A DNA stretch of 64,000 nt from Anisodus tanguticus. Its lineage: Eukaryota; Streptophyta; Magnoliopsida; Solanales; Solanaceae. Positions 1 to 11,245 of this stretch are shown here, in pieces. A program made the position numbers and the translations under genes. Under the pieces are notes generated by a model that saw only the letters and a program-made list of their open reading frames with translations, did not search any database and had not been told where the DNA came from. Positions within the stretch are counted from its first letter, which is position 1; each line of letters starts with the position of its first letter. The stretch lies in contig CM067557.1 of assembly GCA_034509755.1 (NCBI GenBank), positions 18,088,001 to 18,152,000 on the forward strand. The letters are read 5' to 3'.

Positions 1-1442
1 ATCAGGGATAAGGTGATGCATGCTTAAGCTAATGAGGCTATGGTTAATGGTGAAGGGGTATTGAGGATCAAAGGGAGAGTATGTACTCCTCGTGTTGGAT
101 ACTTGACAAGATTGATTATGGAAGAGGCTCACAGCTCTAGATATTCGATTCATCCGGGTGCTACAAAGATGTAATGTGATTTGAAGCAGCATTATTGCTG
201 GGGTAAGATTAAGAGACACATTGTTGAGTTTTTGTCTCAGTGTATGAATTGTAGCAGGTCAAGTATGAGCACTAGCAACCCGGTGGTTTGACCTAGTGGA
301 TGCCCATTTGCGAGTGGAAGTAGGAGCGGCTTGCTATGGATTTCGTTGTTGGGTTGCCAAAGACTTTGGACAATTTTGATACTATTTGGGTCATTGTTGA
401 TAGGTTGACCAAGTCCGTGCATTTCATTTCTATCCAGACGACTTACAATTCAGAGAAGTTGGCCAAGATTTATATTGGTGAGATTGTCGTCTGCATGGGG
501 AACCTGTTTCTATCAGTTCAGACCGAGGTACTTAGTTTACTTCTCATTTTTGGTAGACTTTTCAAAAGGAGTTGGGTACTCACTTGAATATCAGTACAAC
601 ATTTCACCCTCAGACGGAAAGTCAGTCTGAGCAGACCATTCAAGTTTTGGAGGATATGTTACGGGCCTACGTGATTGATTTTGGTGGTCATTGGGACCAA
701 TTCTTACTTTTTTGCAGGGTTTACGTACAACAATAGTTATCACTCAAGTACTGATATGGCGCCATTTGAGGCTTTATATAGTAGGAGGTGTCGCTCTCCG
801 ATTAGGTGGTTTGATGCGTTCGAGGTGAGGCATTGGGGTATCGATTTGTTGTGTGATTCCTTAGAGAAGATGAAGGTGATTTAGGAAAAACTCTTAGCAG
901 CTTAGAGTAGACAGAAGAAGTATGCGGATCGGAAGGTCTAACATATAGAGTTTATGGTGGGTGACAGAGTTCTATTGAAGGTCTCGCCCATGAAGGGCGT
1001 GATGAGGTTCGGCATGAGAGGGAATTTGAGTCCGAGGTATATCAGACATTTTGAGATTCTTTAGAGGGTTGGAGAGGTAGCATATGAGTTGGATCTACCA
1101 CCAGGTCTTTTAGGTGTTCATCCAATTTTCCATATTTCTATGTTGAAGAAGTACCATGCTGATGCGTCCTACATAATTCAGTGGGACTCCTTATTGCTTA
1201 ATCACAATTTGGAGTTCGAAGAAGCGTCTGTGGCCACTTTGGATAGGCAGGTGAGAAAGTTGAGGTTTAAGGAGATTGCTTTTGTGAAGGTGCAATGGAA
1301 GCATCGTCCTATTTAGGAGGCTACCTGGGAGACGAAGGCCGATATGCGGAGCCGATGCCTTTTCTTGTTTACTACTTACGGTACGTTTCCCCTTTTCATT
1401 TCTCTCTTTTCTAAGATGAACATTTGTTTAATTGGTATCTTA
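1..1442 (+). pseudogene. pol: Ty3/gypsy (Tekay/Del-like) integrase, 3' end of pol, degenerate
   Basis: This is the integrase end of a gypsy polyprotein, which would insert element cDNA into host DNA. The zinc-binding HHCC module lies near 118-252: His codons around 129 and 151, and CMNC at 241-252. The catalytic core begins near 336 (MDFVVGLPKT). It continues with VIVDRLTKS, a second-Asp motif SDRG near 515 in a shifted frame, and the QSEQTIQ glutamate segment near 630. The C-terminal part (about 1,089-1,316) reads VHPIFHISMLKKY and ends in the chromodomain-like EATWE tail seen in Tekay/Del chromoviruses. Stops and frameshifts break it into at least four pieces, so it is non-coding. The window cuts off the upstream RT and RNase H. 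The same family recurs at 12,846-14,357 and 21,609-22,016. Confidence 0.88.
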
Positions 1443-1541
1443 TGTAATGACCCGTCTGGTCATTCTTAGCAAAATACCTTATTTGACTAAATTACCATTC
1501 TTGTAGACTATGTGGAGTTTGTGACGCGCGGGGATGGGTAG
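1443..1541 (+). mobile_element. 5' start of the 3' LTR of the Tekay-like element, truncated
   Basis: The LTR opens with TGTAATGACCCGT directly after the integrase tail. The LTR at 22,017 opens almost identically and also follows an integrase tail. It stops after about 100 bases, in the phrase GGGATGGGTAG, where an inverted LTR of another family begins. Confidence 0.75.
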
Positions 1542-3069
1542 TTTCACACACCAACCTTGGGGTGTGTAGTCGGAACTCGGTGCCTAATTTCTCGAGCATA
1601 CCATGTCTCATCCGTACCTGGATACATATGAATTTGAGGCCAACAAGTCCTCAGATTAAATCTCAATAGGCAACAAGATGTGATAACCTGTAGAAGCAGA
1701 AAAACTCAACATGTATAATATGAAGAAAGCCGACAAGGCCATCATACACATCAACTAACAAATAGAGATACCAGCAAGGCCATACATGACTTTGACACAC
1801 TGGATGACTATATACAAGCCTCTAAGAGTACAAAACACTATTAGGTCAGGATAGGACCCCGCCATACCCATAACTATATATATATATATATATAATCATA
1901 CAGACTCCGAGTACCATATCATAACAAATAGAGAGCTCTGACATCACCGCTGAGCTGGTATCCTCTTAGAAATATGCGTCGCTCTATCTACCCGACCATG
2001 CGCGCATGAAATGCAGCGCCCTAGTAAGGGACGTCAGTACGAACAATGTATTGAATATGTAAGGCATGAACAAGTATGTAGACACAATAATATAAATGAG
2101 AAAAAATGAAGAAATAACCTGTAACTCTGAATGCACTGTGGGCGTATGATATGGATGCTTTCCTTTCTATATATATGCCTCCTATAGCCATAATAACCAC
2201 AGAACCAGCTATACTTTCTAAATCCTTAATTCGGCCTTAGCTTGCCTCAAGTTGCTTGCTAATACTAGCATCCTTCTCTTCCTCCAGAAATGTCCACTCT
2301 CCGGAGAGTGCTTATTAAATCGTTAACTCACTTCCTTATCCATAACTAAAATGCATCTATTGTCAAGTTCGGCTTGCACAAATGTTCTCAAATAATCATT
2401 AGATATTGCAGTCGGTGTTCGTGAAAGGGACTCCCATGCTTGCGTAGTCTACTGTCACCCTATCCAACTTTACCTATGACCCTTGTAATTATAATACCTT
2501 AACTCCCATTTTTGTGGGTTCCTTGCTCCACTTATAATGCTTGGTGTGACGGCTATCCAGTTCCTCCATCACCATTTTACCTCTATTTGCTCCTAAAACT
2601 TCCACACGATATTCCTTTTATCTCAGATTCTTCTTGTTTTTACCGTGCTTACTTGTTAGTGGTGTCATACCTCTACGTTTGGTTTGTACCCTGTATAACT
2701 AATCTCCGGTATACTTTACGTACTCTGCCTTTGTCCTTTCTTTAATGTTACCTATTATGACTATTCTCTATCGACACATGCTTATAATAGTTTCTCCCAT
2801 AAAGAGTTAAACAACGGGTCTAACTTTCTCCCAACTAGATTACTCAACATAATGCAAGTTCGGGGTTCATTAATACAACATCACAAAGGGAGATTCGAAC
2901 TGAACATTAATCATCCATCATTAAAATCCCATATCTTATTAGTCCGCTACAGCAGTGTTGCGGTCCAGTTACATCTACTTTGCTCCCTCATTTACAATCA
3001 CATTCTATTGCTACAAGAATAACATTCGTTCCCATATAACAAATAATAAGTTGCCTTTTGTTTCAGAAG
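1542..3069 (-). mobile_element. Ty3/gypsy LTR, minus orientation, degenerate
   Basis: On the minus strand this LTR would end at 1,542: the plus strand reads TTTCACACACCAACCTTGG, an altered form of the TGTCACACCCC end seen at 11,246. A conserved block at about 1,995-2,050 (reverse of GTACTGACGTCCCTT...GCGCTGCATTTCATG) matches LTRs at 11,7xx, 27,77x, 43,77x, 46,36x and 53,95x. The rest is non-coding. I could not place the other terminus; it may extend through the AT repeat towards 3,319. I see nothing else in 3,122-3,319. Confidence 0.65.
1875..1894. repeat. (TA)n microsatellite
   Basis: A run of ten TA dinucleotides lies inside the inverted LTR. Confidence 0.9.
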
Positions 3070-3121
3070 TATGTATGTATATATATATATATGTATATAT
3101 ATATACATATATATATATATA
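3070..3121. repeat. AT-rich (ATGT/TA)n microsatellite
   Basis: About 50 bases of alternating AT with interspersed GTAT and ACAT steps. The tract is nearly self-complementary and could fold back on itself. It lies near the outer side of the inverted LTR. Confidence 0.9.
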
Positions 3122-3319
3122 ATTTCAATGGAGGGATTAATGTACTTGTAACCGTCTTACCGCGGTCCTATATGAGAGCCTCGATCAGACACACTCCAAA
3201 GCAAAATCCTCCTATCCTTATCAGCTACCCTCTTCTCTTGGCCCAAAAATTCTCCTCTTACTCCGCATGTCTCATGACATACACAGGCAAAACCTGATTG
3301 ATGCACTCGTAAGACTGTG

Positions 3320-5101
3320 TGATGTAAATTAGTCCGTGAACCTAAACTCCCAACATGAGTCGGGAAGTGCCTTCCTAAGAGTACCAACAATGGCACGTCA
3401 TTCTACACTTATATGCTTAACATGGGGTGGAAAATGGAATGGAATTGGACTTGTTATATGAAGATTCAAGTATATGTTTTATTCAGCTTTGTGTGCAGGT
3501 CTTGGCCGAAGAGCTTGATTTCTTTTAGCTTATCTTTAATGCTTAGCTTAGCTTGTAGTTCTCCTTAGGACATGGTGTAATGTGTAAATAACTCTTAGCT
3601 CCCATTAGGACATAGTTAATGTACCACGTAATAAAGGGACAAAGACGAGAGGTCCACCGAAAAGGTGACAAGGCTGTGTGAAGTTGTTCAAGCCAAGGTG
3701 GCAAGGACAAGAAGGATGACTAGGACGAAAGTGACAAATTGGCAAGGACATGAATGGTCTAGAAGATGAGGCTTCCTAAAAGGCAATTCATGAACTATCT
3801 TAAGGACACCAAAAGGATGAAGTGTTGGTCGAAATACACCCTTATCCATTTTTCCAAGGCACACAAATGCAAGGAATTGAAGCTTCCAACACATTCCAAG
3901 AAGATGAGGTTGTTGGAAGAATCAAGTTCATTAATATTGTTACATAGGAGATAACTACTTCGGCATAGAGAAGAGGAAAAGGTGGCCGAACTCCCTTGGT
4001 CACCAAGTCAATCCAAATGCATTCACACTAGGTGTTAGTTTATGTCTTTTCATTTCCTTTCTAGAATAATCTATTTTGTACTATAAATAAAGTCCTTAGG
4101 ACATTGTAAAATTCAGAGTTTGAAGATATATAAAAGTTGAGTTTTTACTCAATAGCTAATTGTATTCACTTATGTGTGTCTAATTTTAGTTGGTCCTTGT
4201 GTGGGCCGTGGTTCTTCTGTGAGCCAAACCCCTTGGTGAAAGTTTAGCTAAGACTGTGTGACTTAGTTGAACCCAAACAAAGGTTTCCCTTTAGTCCAAG
4301 TCTTGATTAAGACTGTGTTATCTAATCAATACCTAAGCTCGAGGAACCCCTTTAGTGGTATGCGAATATTGGAACTCTGTGGTCCAACCTAGCCTAAGCT
4401 TCGGGTTACTAAAAGGGCTTTCGACCACCCCCACTTGTCTAGTTCATGGGCTTGTACTTAGAAACCCAGGTCTTGACCTTGTGGAATTGGTCACCATAAT
4501 CTTGGTGTCGGCTTGGGCATTAAAACCCCCTTGTCATTATCCAAGCCATATCGACCGTATCCTTATCGATCGTCCAACACTTGGTATGTCATCGGGTTTG
4601 TGCTTTGCATCCCGTATGCATTCCTTGTCCAAAACACTTCGTTATTTCCACCACTACATCCCATAGTAATTTATAAACATCCACCCTAAAGGTCAACCCT
4701 CGAAACCATCCTCAACTTCCCGTCCAAACCTGACAACAACAAATTGTCCACATAATACACTTTACAGGAACCTTACTGTCTCAGTTCTATTCTGTCGTCT
4801 TACCACTATCCAACCATCAAAACTAGATCATCAAGATCACCCTCAACCTGTCTAGAACCTCCCCATAAAATGCCTTGAACCAATTCCTTATATAATTTTA
4901 GGTTCTATTCCGTGGCCTGTCCACCATATACTCATTGAACCATGACCACAAAATAACCCTCAACGACCCCAAAAGTGTCTAAGACTGAGTCCTCACCAAA
5001 CTACCCGAAACAGCCTAAAACACCACCTACACGGCAGTAAAACCTAACCCAAGAACCCCTATTTCACATCCATTATTGCGTCAAATAGTTCCCTGCCAAA
5101 C
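3320..5101 (+). mobile_element. Family 2 chromovirus LTR, copy A, right end missing
   Basis: It starts TGATGTAAATTAGTCC, matching the LTR that follows a polypurine tract at 8,744. The match to copy C continues through the TATA region and the C-rich downstream part to GTTCCCTGCCAAACT near 5,100. There the sequence switches to an inverted gag start. The last ~40 bases of the LTR (ending CATCA) are therefore missing. The LTR is non-coding. Compared with copies C and D it has many substitutions. Confidence 0.85.
4082..4089 (+). promoter_or_regulatory. LTR TATA box (TATAAATA), copy A
   Basis: TATAAATA lies about 760 bases into the LTR, in a context shared by copies B, C, D and F. It is the likely retrotransposon RNA polymerase II promoter; that role is an inference from position and conservation. 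Confidence 0.65.
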
Positions 5102-5308
5102 TTTGAAGCACTCATTATCGTCATACTGTCGGTACGTGAAAAATCTCTCAATGGTGTTTAGCCATTCAAGGAACTCTTTTGGGTTCATATCTCCATCAAA
5201 AGTTGGGAGATCAACATCTCTTTTTAAGATTGGCACATGTTCGGCAAAAAGGTCGCTAATTAGTTTCTGAAGTTCTTTGTTTGTAAGTGACATTTTTGTG
5301 ATAGCCAT
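5102..5308 (-). pseudogene. gag: Family 2 gag N-terminus, truncated
   Basis: On the minus strand a frame opens at the ATG ending at 5,308 (MAITKMSLTN), just downstream of a primer-binding site. It runs about 69 codons with a gag-like core: DVDLPTFDGDMNPKEFLEWL, then an RFFTYRQYDD segment, the usual capsid start of plant gypsy gag. The frame is cut near 5,102, where it abuts the forward LTR copy A in opposite orientation. It is the only part of the family 2 elements here to keep this gag segment. The elements at 16,314 and 19,133 have lost it. Confidence 0.75.
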
Positions 5309-5337
5309 TGCGTCAAGGCGTGGGATGGGAGTGCCTT

Positions 5338-5350
5338 GCTCTGATACCAA
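5338..5350 (-). other. Primer-binding site, tRNA-Met type
   Basis: The minus strand reads TTGGTATCAGAGC, complementary to the 3' end of initiator tRNA-Met and typical of plant LTR elements. It lies two bases from the end of LTR copy B. This fixes the LTR boundary and the minus orientation. Confidence 0.9.
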
Positions 5351-5352
5351 TT

Positions 5353-7243
5353 TGATACAAGTAAGGAGGGGTGAGTAAGGGTAGGTCAAGCTGATTTCGG
5401 TAGGGAACAAGTTGACGCGACAAAGGGGTGAAATGGGGTTCTCGAGTGGAAGTTTCTGCCGGGCAGTGGGTTATTTGAGGGTTATTTCGGATGGTTTCGT
5501 GAGGAGTAGGGTTAAGGTGTTTTATGGGGATGTTGTGGACACGTTTAGGGTTGTCTTAGTGATCAGTCTTCATTAGTTTAGTTGTGTAGGGTGTCGGAAG
5601 TTTACTGAAACAGTAAGGTTCTCGGTTGGGGCGTTATCGCCGGGCAGTGTGTGGTTGAGAGACTGTTTCGGGTAGATGTAGTTGGAATCAGGTTTAGGAG
5701 TTTTACAAGGGTATTCCAGGTATGTTTAGGGTCATGCATGTTATCGGTCCTGGTGGTTGGGTGGTGGAAAGGTGGCGGAAACAAGTTGAAACAGTGAGGT
5801 CGCGGTTGAAGTTGTTTTGTGGACTGTTTATGGTTGCCGGGGTTGGACGGGGAGTTGTGAGTGGTTTTGGGACTTGGACGTTGTTGTGAGTGTTTAGGAG
5901 GTATTTTTGGAGGTGACTATGATCAGTATATAATGGGTTGGGTTTGGATGGCCCACGAGTTGCAAGATGCAAGCTCGGGTGAAGAGTGGACGACTTGGTG
6001 AAGTGATGGTACGGTCGATATGGCTTGGATAATGACTAGGGGTTTTTAATGCCCAAGCCAATTCCAAGATGAGGGTGACCAATGTAACAAGGACTATACT
6101 GGAGTTCCTAAGTATAAGCCCGAATACTAACCAAGTAAGGTTGGCCAGAAACCTTAGGATAGACCATAGGTTTGGGTTTTGTTGGGTCACACAGTCCCAA
6201 CGTCCACCCGCACCAAAGGGGGTTCCTTAAGCTTGGGTTCAGTTAAGTCACAAAGTCTTAACCATACTTAAACCAAGGGGAAACCTTATAATGGGTTCAA
6301 CTAAGTCACACAGACTTAGCTAAACTTGCACCAATGGTTTGGTTCACACAAGAACCGAAGGTACTCCCGGAGCACCAACTAAGAGTATCAATCCCGGATT
6401 GAGAGACTTAGTTTTCGTGAGTAAAACTCAACTTTATATATAATTAAAATCTCTCTATTTACAAGTCCTAAGGGTCCTATTTATAGTAGCAAATATACCA
6501 TTCTAGAAGACATACTAAAGGACACAAACTCTAACTACTTTTCTCGGCCTAGTGAGAACAAATGGGAAAGGGTTTGGGTTTGCTTGGTGACGAAGAGTGT
6601 TTTGATCAAACCAAGACAATGGGAAAGGTATTGGCGTTTCTTGGGGACAAAGAATGAATCTTTCACACTCCCTTTGATTCCAACTAGAAGAGTGGATGGA
6701 TTTGGCTTCTCAAGACTTCATCTTCTTGGAACTAGTTTAGAAGCTTCCATCTTGATTTTGGAGTGCCTTGGCCGAATGGAGAAGGGAGTATTTCGACCAT
6801 CCATTCGTATTCTTGGTGTAGCCAAATGCACGGATGAATTATTCCCTTGGAAGCTTCATCTTCTAGATGATTCTTGTCTTTGCCAACTTGTCACTTCGGT
6901 CTTGTCATCTTATTGTAGGAACTCTCAGCCTTGTCACCCTCTTCCATTTACATGGATTATTAATTTATCCTAATGGGAGCTAGGGGTTATTTACATGTTA
7001 CATCATGTCCTACGGAGAACTACAAGATAAGCTAAAAGAAACAAAATGGTCTTCGGCCAAGACCTACATACAAAGGCGAAATAATCATGCTTCTCGGATC
7101 TTTACGTGACAACTCCAACTCCTCTCCATTTTCCATTCCACATTAGGCATGTTAGTGTAGATTTACGGGCCATCGTTGGAACTCTTAGAAAAACTCCTCC
7201 CGACCTATATTGAGAGTTTAGGTCCGCGGGCTTTCTTTCATCA
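5353..7243 (-). mobile_element. Family 2 LTR, copy B, full length
   Basis: On the minus strand it runs from TGATGAAAGAAAG (at 7,243) to ...TATCA (at 5,353), about 1.89 kb, the same length as copies C and D. The primer site and gag start follow it, so it is a 5' LTR. It faces copy A head to head across a spacer of about 250 bases. The flank beyond 7,243 is not a polypurine tract; it runs straight into forward internal sequence. Confidence 0.88.
6478..6485 (-). promoter_or_regulatory. LTR TATA box, copy B
   Basis: The minus strand reads TATAAATA at the same relative position as in copies A, C, D and F. Confidence 0.6.
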
Positions 7244-7944
7244 GCTTTAAGGTGTCTACACGGGAATTGAAATCTTCCACATCCGTGTGGTAGAAAAATT
7301 TAAAAACAAATTGGAAGAGACATGGCAAGACCAAGATTGACTTTTGGGAAAATTTAAGGAAGCATTTGAATTGGAAATTATTGCCAAGGGAGTGGAAACA
7401 AAGTCTACACTTCAAGTGCCTCACACGTCATCAAGAAAAGGTTGGAGTGGCGTCATGCCGCACCTTTAGTGGCGTGGTTGAGAAACCACAAAGGGGAGGT
7501 GCCCCAAAATCTTATATAGAGCCCTCCAATGTCAAGAAAATGTGCAGCACCCTTTTTATCAACCCCTTGTATGGTCATGAAGTTGAAGAGAAAGATCAAA
7601 AGGTAGAAGAGGGTACTACTTCTTTTACTAATCCATTATATGACTAAGGAGTTGTAGAAGGAGACATGAAGAAGGTAGAGGTCACCACGGGGATACACAA
7701 AAGGAGAAAAAGGTGTTTCCAATGTCGAGAATCGAGACACTTTGGCAAAGAATGTCCTTACCCCCGATTAGTGACAAATGAAGATGGTGCGAAGTCCTTG
7801 GAGAAATCCGAAGCCAAGGAAAGTTCTGAGACACCCTTACTTGATGCGCGAGAGATAGAGAATGAGCTTAAGAAGGGGAGTACTATAGGTGCCGACTCAA
7901 AGGAGCCTTTGGACATTATATGTGCGGATGGGTTTACAACCTGA
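7244..7944 (+). pseudogene. gag: Family 2 gag remnant with zinc knuckle fused to post-protease linker
   Basis: Gag remnants in broken frames are followed by an open frame at 7,666-7,944. It holds a retroviral zinc knuckle CFQCRESRHFGKEC (C-x2-C-x4-H-x4-C), which would bind genomic RNA. The residues after the knuckle (KESSETPLLDAREIENELKK) do not read as protease. They match the linker that follows the protease at 18,587-19,132 (KEESETLPLGSWEIKEELKK). The protease itself, with its catalytic Asp, is therefore deleted and the flanks are joined in frame. The product cannot be a functional gag-protease. Upstream frames from 7,244 contain several stops. Confidence 0.72.
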
Positions 7945-8730
7945 CCATCCATGATTATAAGTAGTGAACACTCTCTTGGTTTATTTCCAAGAAGTTCAAT
8001 ACCCAACCCTCAAGAATATGCACACAATCCGGCCAAGGAGATGATCTTGATGGAGTCAAAATAAAATAAAATTTGGCACACATGTGTTGAAAGCCAAGAG
8101 GTCGACAACTTCATCATGCGAAACAAACTTCCTATGCCGAGGTTGAAAAACCTTTTTGATGAATTGAGTTGAGCCAAATTGTTCATAAAGATAGAATTTA
8201 ATGGTGGCTACCTTCGAGTGGAAATCTGAGGAGAAGGTGAATGAAAGACGGTCATAAAGATCAACTCGGATTTGATGACATTCGGGTTGTGCATCTTTCC
8301 AAGTCCTCTGGTGAGTTTCATACAGAAGACGCTACAACCATCTATGGTTTGCACCACAACATCCGAGGGCATATGTGATAATCTAACCACAGTGGAATCT
8401 ATGCCAAACCACAGAGGGCCATTAGGAGTCAAACGTGAGACTAATGTAAACGCCATATTTTTCTGTCACGCAAGATTGAATGATATACCGTGCCATTATT
8501 CAATTTATGGCAAGGGATTATATCTTATGTGATTTGTGACCCAATATGGACAACATTTTGAATCAAAACCATTGGTCTCATATTCGGATCCATATTTGGC
8601 AAGAACTAAGGAAGGTGCCTACAAGATAAAACTTCCGGTCCTATCTAATGGGGAAAATATTGGACCAACAGTTGTTGTTGATTTTTTTTTTCACATTTAG
8701 ACGATGTGAATTTGAGGGAAAATTTCATCA
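7945..8730 (+). pseudogene. pol: Family 2 pol remnant: RT fragment and integrase tail
   Basis: Reverse transcriptase fragments can be read near 8,120-8,345: LPMPRLKNLFDELS, then a MTFGL segment that replaces the usual MPFGL. These are the palm motifs that precede the catalytic YxDD, but the YxDD region is not present. From about 8,570 the reading resembles the integrase C-terminus (a YKIKLPVLSNGENIGPTVV segment) and runs to the polypurine tract. Most of RT, all of RNase H and the integrase core are deleted. Several stops are present. Confidence 0.65.
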
Positions 8731-8742
8731 AAGAAGGGGAGA
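8731..8742 (+). other. Polypurine tract
   Basis: AAGAAGGGGAGA lies immediately 5' of LTR copy C. It would prime plus-strand DNA synthesis. The same tract is found in minus orientation at 17,284-17,296 and 21,213-21,225. Confidence 0.88.
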
Positions 8743-8743
8743 T

Positions 8744-10641
8744 TGATGTAAATCAGTCCGCTAACCCAAACTCCCAACATGAGTCGGGAAGTGCCTTCCT
8801 AAGAGTGCCAACAATGTAACGTCATTCTACACTTATATGCCTAACATGGCATAGAAAATGGAATGAATTGGACTTGTTACATGAAGATTCAAGTACATAT
8901 TTTATTCGGCTTTGTGTGTAGGTCTTTGCCGAAGACCATGTTTTCTTTTAGCTTATCTTTAATTCTTAGATTATCTTGTAGTTCTCCTTAGGACATGGTG
9001 TAATGTGTAAATAACTCTTAGCTCCCATTAGGACATATTTAATGTACCACGTAATAAAGGGACAAAGCCGAGAGATCCTCTGAAAAGGTGACAAGGCCGT
9101 GTGAAGTTGTTCAAGACAAGGTGGCAAGGACAAGAAGGATGACTAGGCCGAAAGTGACAAATTGGCAATGACAAGAATGGTCTAGAAGATGAGCCTTCCA
9201 AAAATATAGTTCATGAACCAACTTGAGGACACCAAGAAGATGAAGTGTTGGTCGAAATACTCTCTTATCCATTCGGGCAAGGCACAAAAATGCAAGGAAT
9301 AGAAGCTTCCAACACATTCCAAGAAGATGAGGTTGTTGGATGAATCAAGTTCATGAATACTGTTACATAGGAGAAAACAATTTCGTCCTAGAGAAGAGGA
9401 AGAGATGGCCGAACTCCCTTGGTCACCAAATCAATCCAAATGCGTTCAAACTAGGTGTTAGTTTGTGTCTTTTCATTTGCTTTCTAGAATAGTCTATTTT
9501 GTACTATAAATAGTGGCCTTAGGTCATTGTAAAATTCAGAGTTTGAACATACATAAAAGTTGAGTTTTTACTCAATAGCTAATTGTATTCACTTGTGTGT
9601 CTACTTTTTGTTGGTCCTTGTTTGGGCCTTGGTTCTTGTGTGAGCCAGGCCCATTGGTGCAAGTTTAGCGAACACTGTGTGACTTAGTTGAACCTAAACT
9701 AAGGTTTCCCTTTAGTGTATGTCTTGATTAGGACTGTGTGATCTAATCAATACCCAAGCTTGAGGAACCCCTTTAGTGGTAACGAACGTTGGAACTGTGT
9801 GGGCCAACCTATCTTAAGCTTCGGGTTATTAAAAGGGTTTCCGACCACCCTCACTTGGATAGCTCATGGGATTGTACTTTGCAACCCCGGTCTTTACCTT
9901 CTGGAATCGGTCACCATCATCTTGGTGTCGGCTTGGGCATTAAAACCCCTTTGTCATTATCCAAGCCATATCGACCGTGTCCTTATCGACCGTCCAACAC
10001 TTGGTGTGTCCTCGGGTTTGTACTTTGCATCCCATGTGCATTCCTTGTCCAAACCATTTTGTTCTTTCCACCACTACATCCCAAAGTTCTTTACAAACAT
10101 CCACCCCAAAGGAGAACCCCCGAAACCATCCCCAACTGCCCGTCCAAACATGACAACAACAAATTGTCCGCATAATACACTTTACCGGAACCTTACTGTT
10201 TCAGTTCTGTTCCGTCGCCTTACCACCATCAAACCATCAAACCCTGATAATCAAGATCACCCTCAACCTTTCTAGAACTGCCCCATAAAACACCTTGACA
10301 CAATTCCTTGTATAAATACCCGATACAACCCCCACATCCCCACTGCCCGACGGTAGCCGATAAATTGAGAACCTCACTGTTTCAGGTTCTATTCTGTGGC
10401 CTAGACACTATGTACTCACTGAACTCCGACCACCACAATAACCCTCAATACACCCTCAACGACCCCAAAGAGCTACTAAGCTCGAGTCCTCACCAAACTA
10501 CCTAAAACAGTCCTAAAAAACCACCTACCCGGTAGTAACACCTAACCCGAGAACCCCTATTATACATCCATTGTCGCATCAACTAGTTCCCTGCCAAACT
10601 CAGCCCTACTTACCCTCACTCACCCCTTCGTACATACATCA
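8744..10641 (+). mobile_element. Family 2 3' LTR, copy C, full length
   Basis: It begins TGATGTAAATCAG right after the polypurine tract and ends ...TACATACATCA, about 1.90 kb. A TATAAA box sits at 9,505-9,510. The right flank (CTATG) has no matching duplication that I can find on the left of the complex, consistent with later rearrangement. Open frames inside it are not supported as genes. Confidence 0.9.
9505..9511 (+). promoter_or_regulatory. LTR TATA box, copy C
   Basis: TATAAAT occurs at the position conserved among the family 2 LTRs. Confidence 0.6.
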
Positions 10642-11230
10642 CTATGGACTGTCCGACACCTTGGAAGAGCTGGTGTCTGTAAATACCCTGACATAGTGTT
10701 GAGCCTGAGGGGAACCCGACTTGCCAATCCCTTCACCGCTCCCCTTATACCCTGATCAACGAGCCTAGATGATGAAACTAAGGGCCTTGGTGAGGTCAAA
10801 ACTCCTCTCACCCTATTTTCTATTGGCAAAACCGAAACTGCTCAAACGGGTGACTCATATGGATACTCGGACAAATCCTCCTCAATAAAACCATGATCTC
10901 CGACGAGTCTGAATCAATAGTGTAAATGTCTCCTTTTGCCACTTCCGTAGGCTTCGACTGGTACTAGCAGGTGGCACCTATCTAGCGTCTACCTCGTAAT
11001 CGTACCGACACTCCTACTAACCGAGGTCTTTCTCATCATAGGCATCACTGCAATTCAAAATGGGAGAATAGAATTAAGAATGATTTTTCTTACAACTCGG
11101 CTCTATCGCACCATCTAGATCACGAAGGAAGAAGACATTACTAAATGTCCTATAGCCTCCTATTTATAAGTATGGCGCGCTACATACCCATAATCAAGAC
11201 ACGGCTAGCAGACTCATTAGGATAGATATG
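10642..11230 (-). pseudogene. 5' leader/gag start remnant of a minus-strand gypsy element
   Basis: This stretch lies inside of a minus-strand primer site and LTR, so by position it is leader and gag start. The longest minus frame (10,620-10,829) shows no motif I can name. There is nothing convincing as protein. The assignment rests on the neighbouring primer site and LTR end. Confidence 0.4.
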
Positions 11231-11241
11231 CGATGATACCA
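11231..11241 (-). other. Primer-binding site, tRNA-Met type, partly decayed
   Basis: The minus strand reads TGGTATCATCG, which keeps the first eight bases of TGGTATCAGAGC. It lies four bases from the LTR end at 11,246. Confidence 0.65.
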
Positions 11242-11245
11242 TGTT

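Noticed and set aside
6584..6973. 129-codon open frame, plus strand
   Set aside because: It is antisense to LTR copy B and has no match to protein motifs; other family 2 LTRs break it.
7218..7424. Minus-strand frame across the LTR B/body join
   Set aside because: It reads across a rearrangement and is the reverse of gag sequence, so it is a shadow.
9940..10173. Overlapping open frames on both strands
   Set aside because: Shadows within the C/T-rich part of LTR C. Open frames on both strands reflect base composition.
9760..10275. 171-codon open frame, plus strand
   Set aside because: It lies wholly inside family 2 LTR C. Related LTR copies A and D have stops or shifts at the corresponding place, and the product has no motif.
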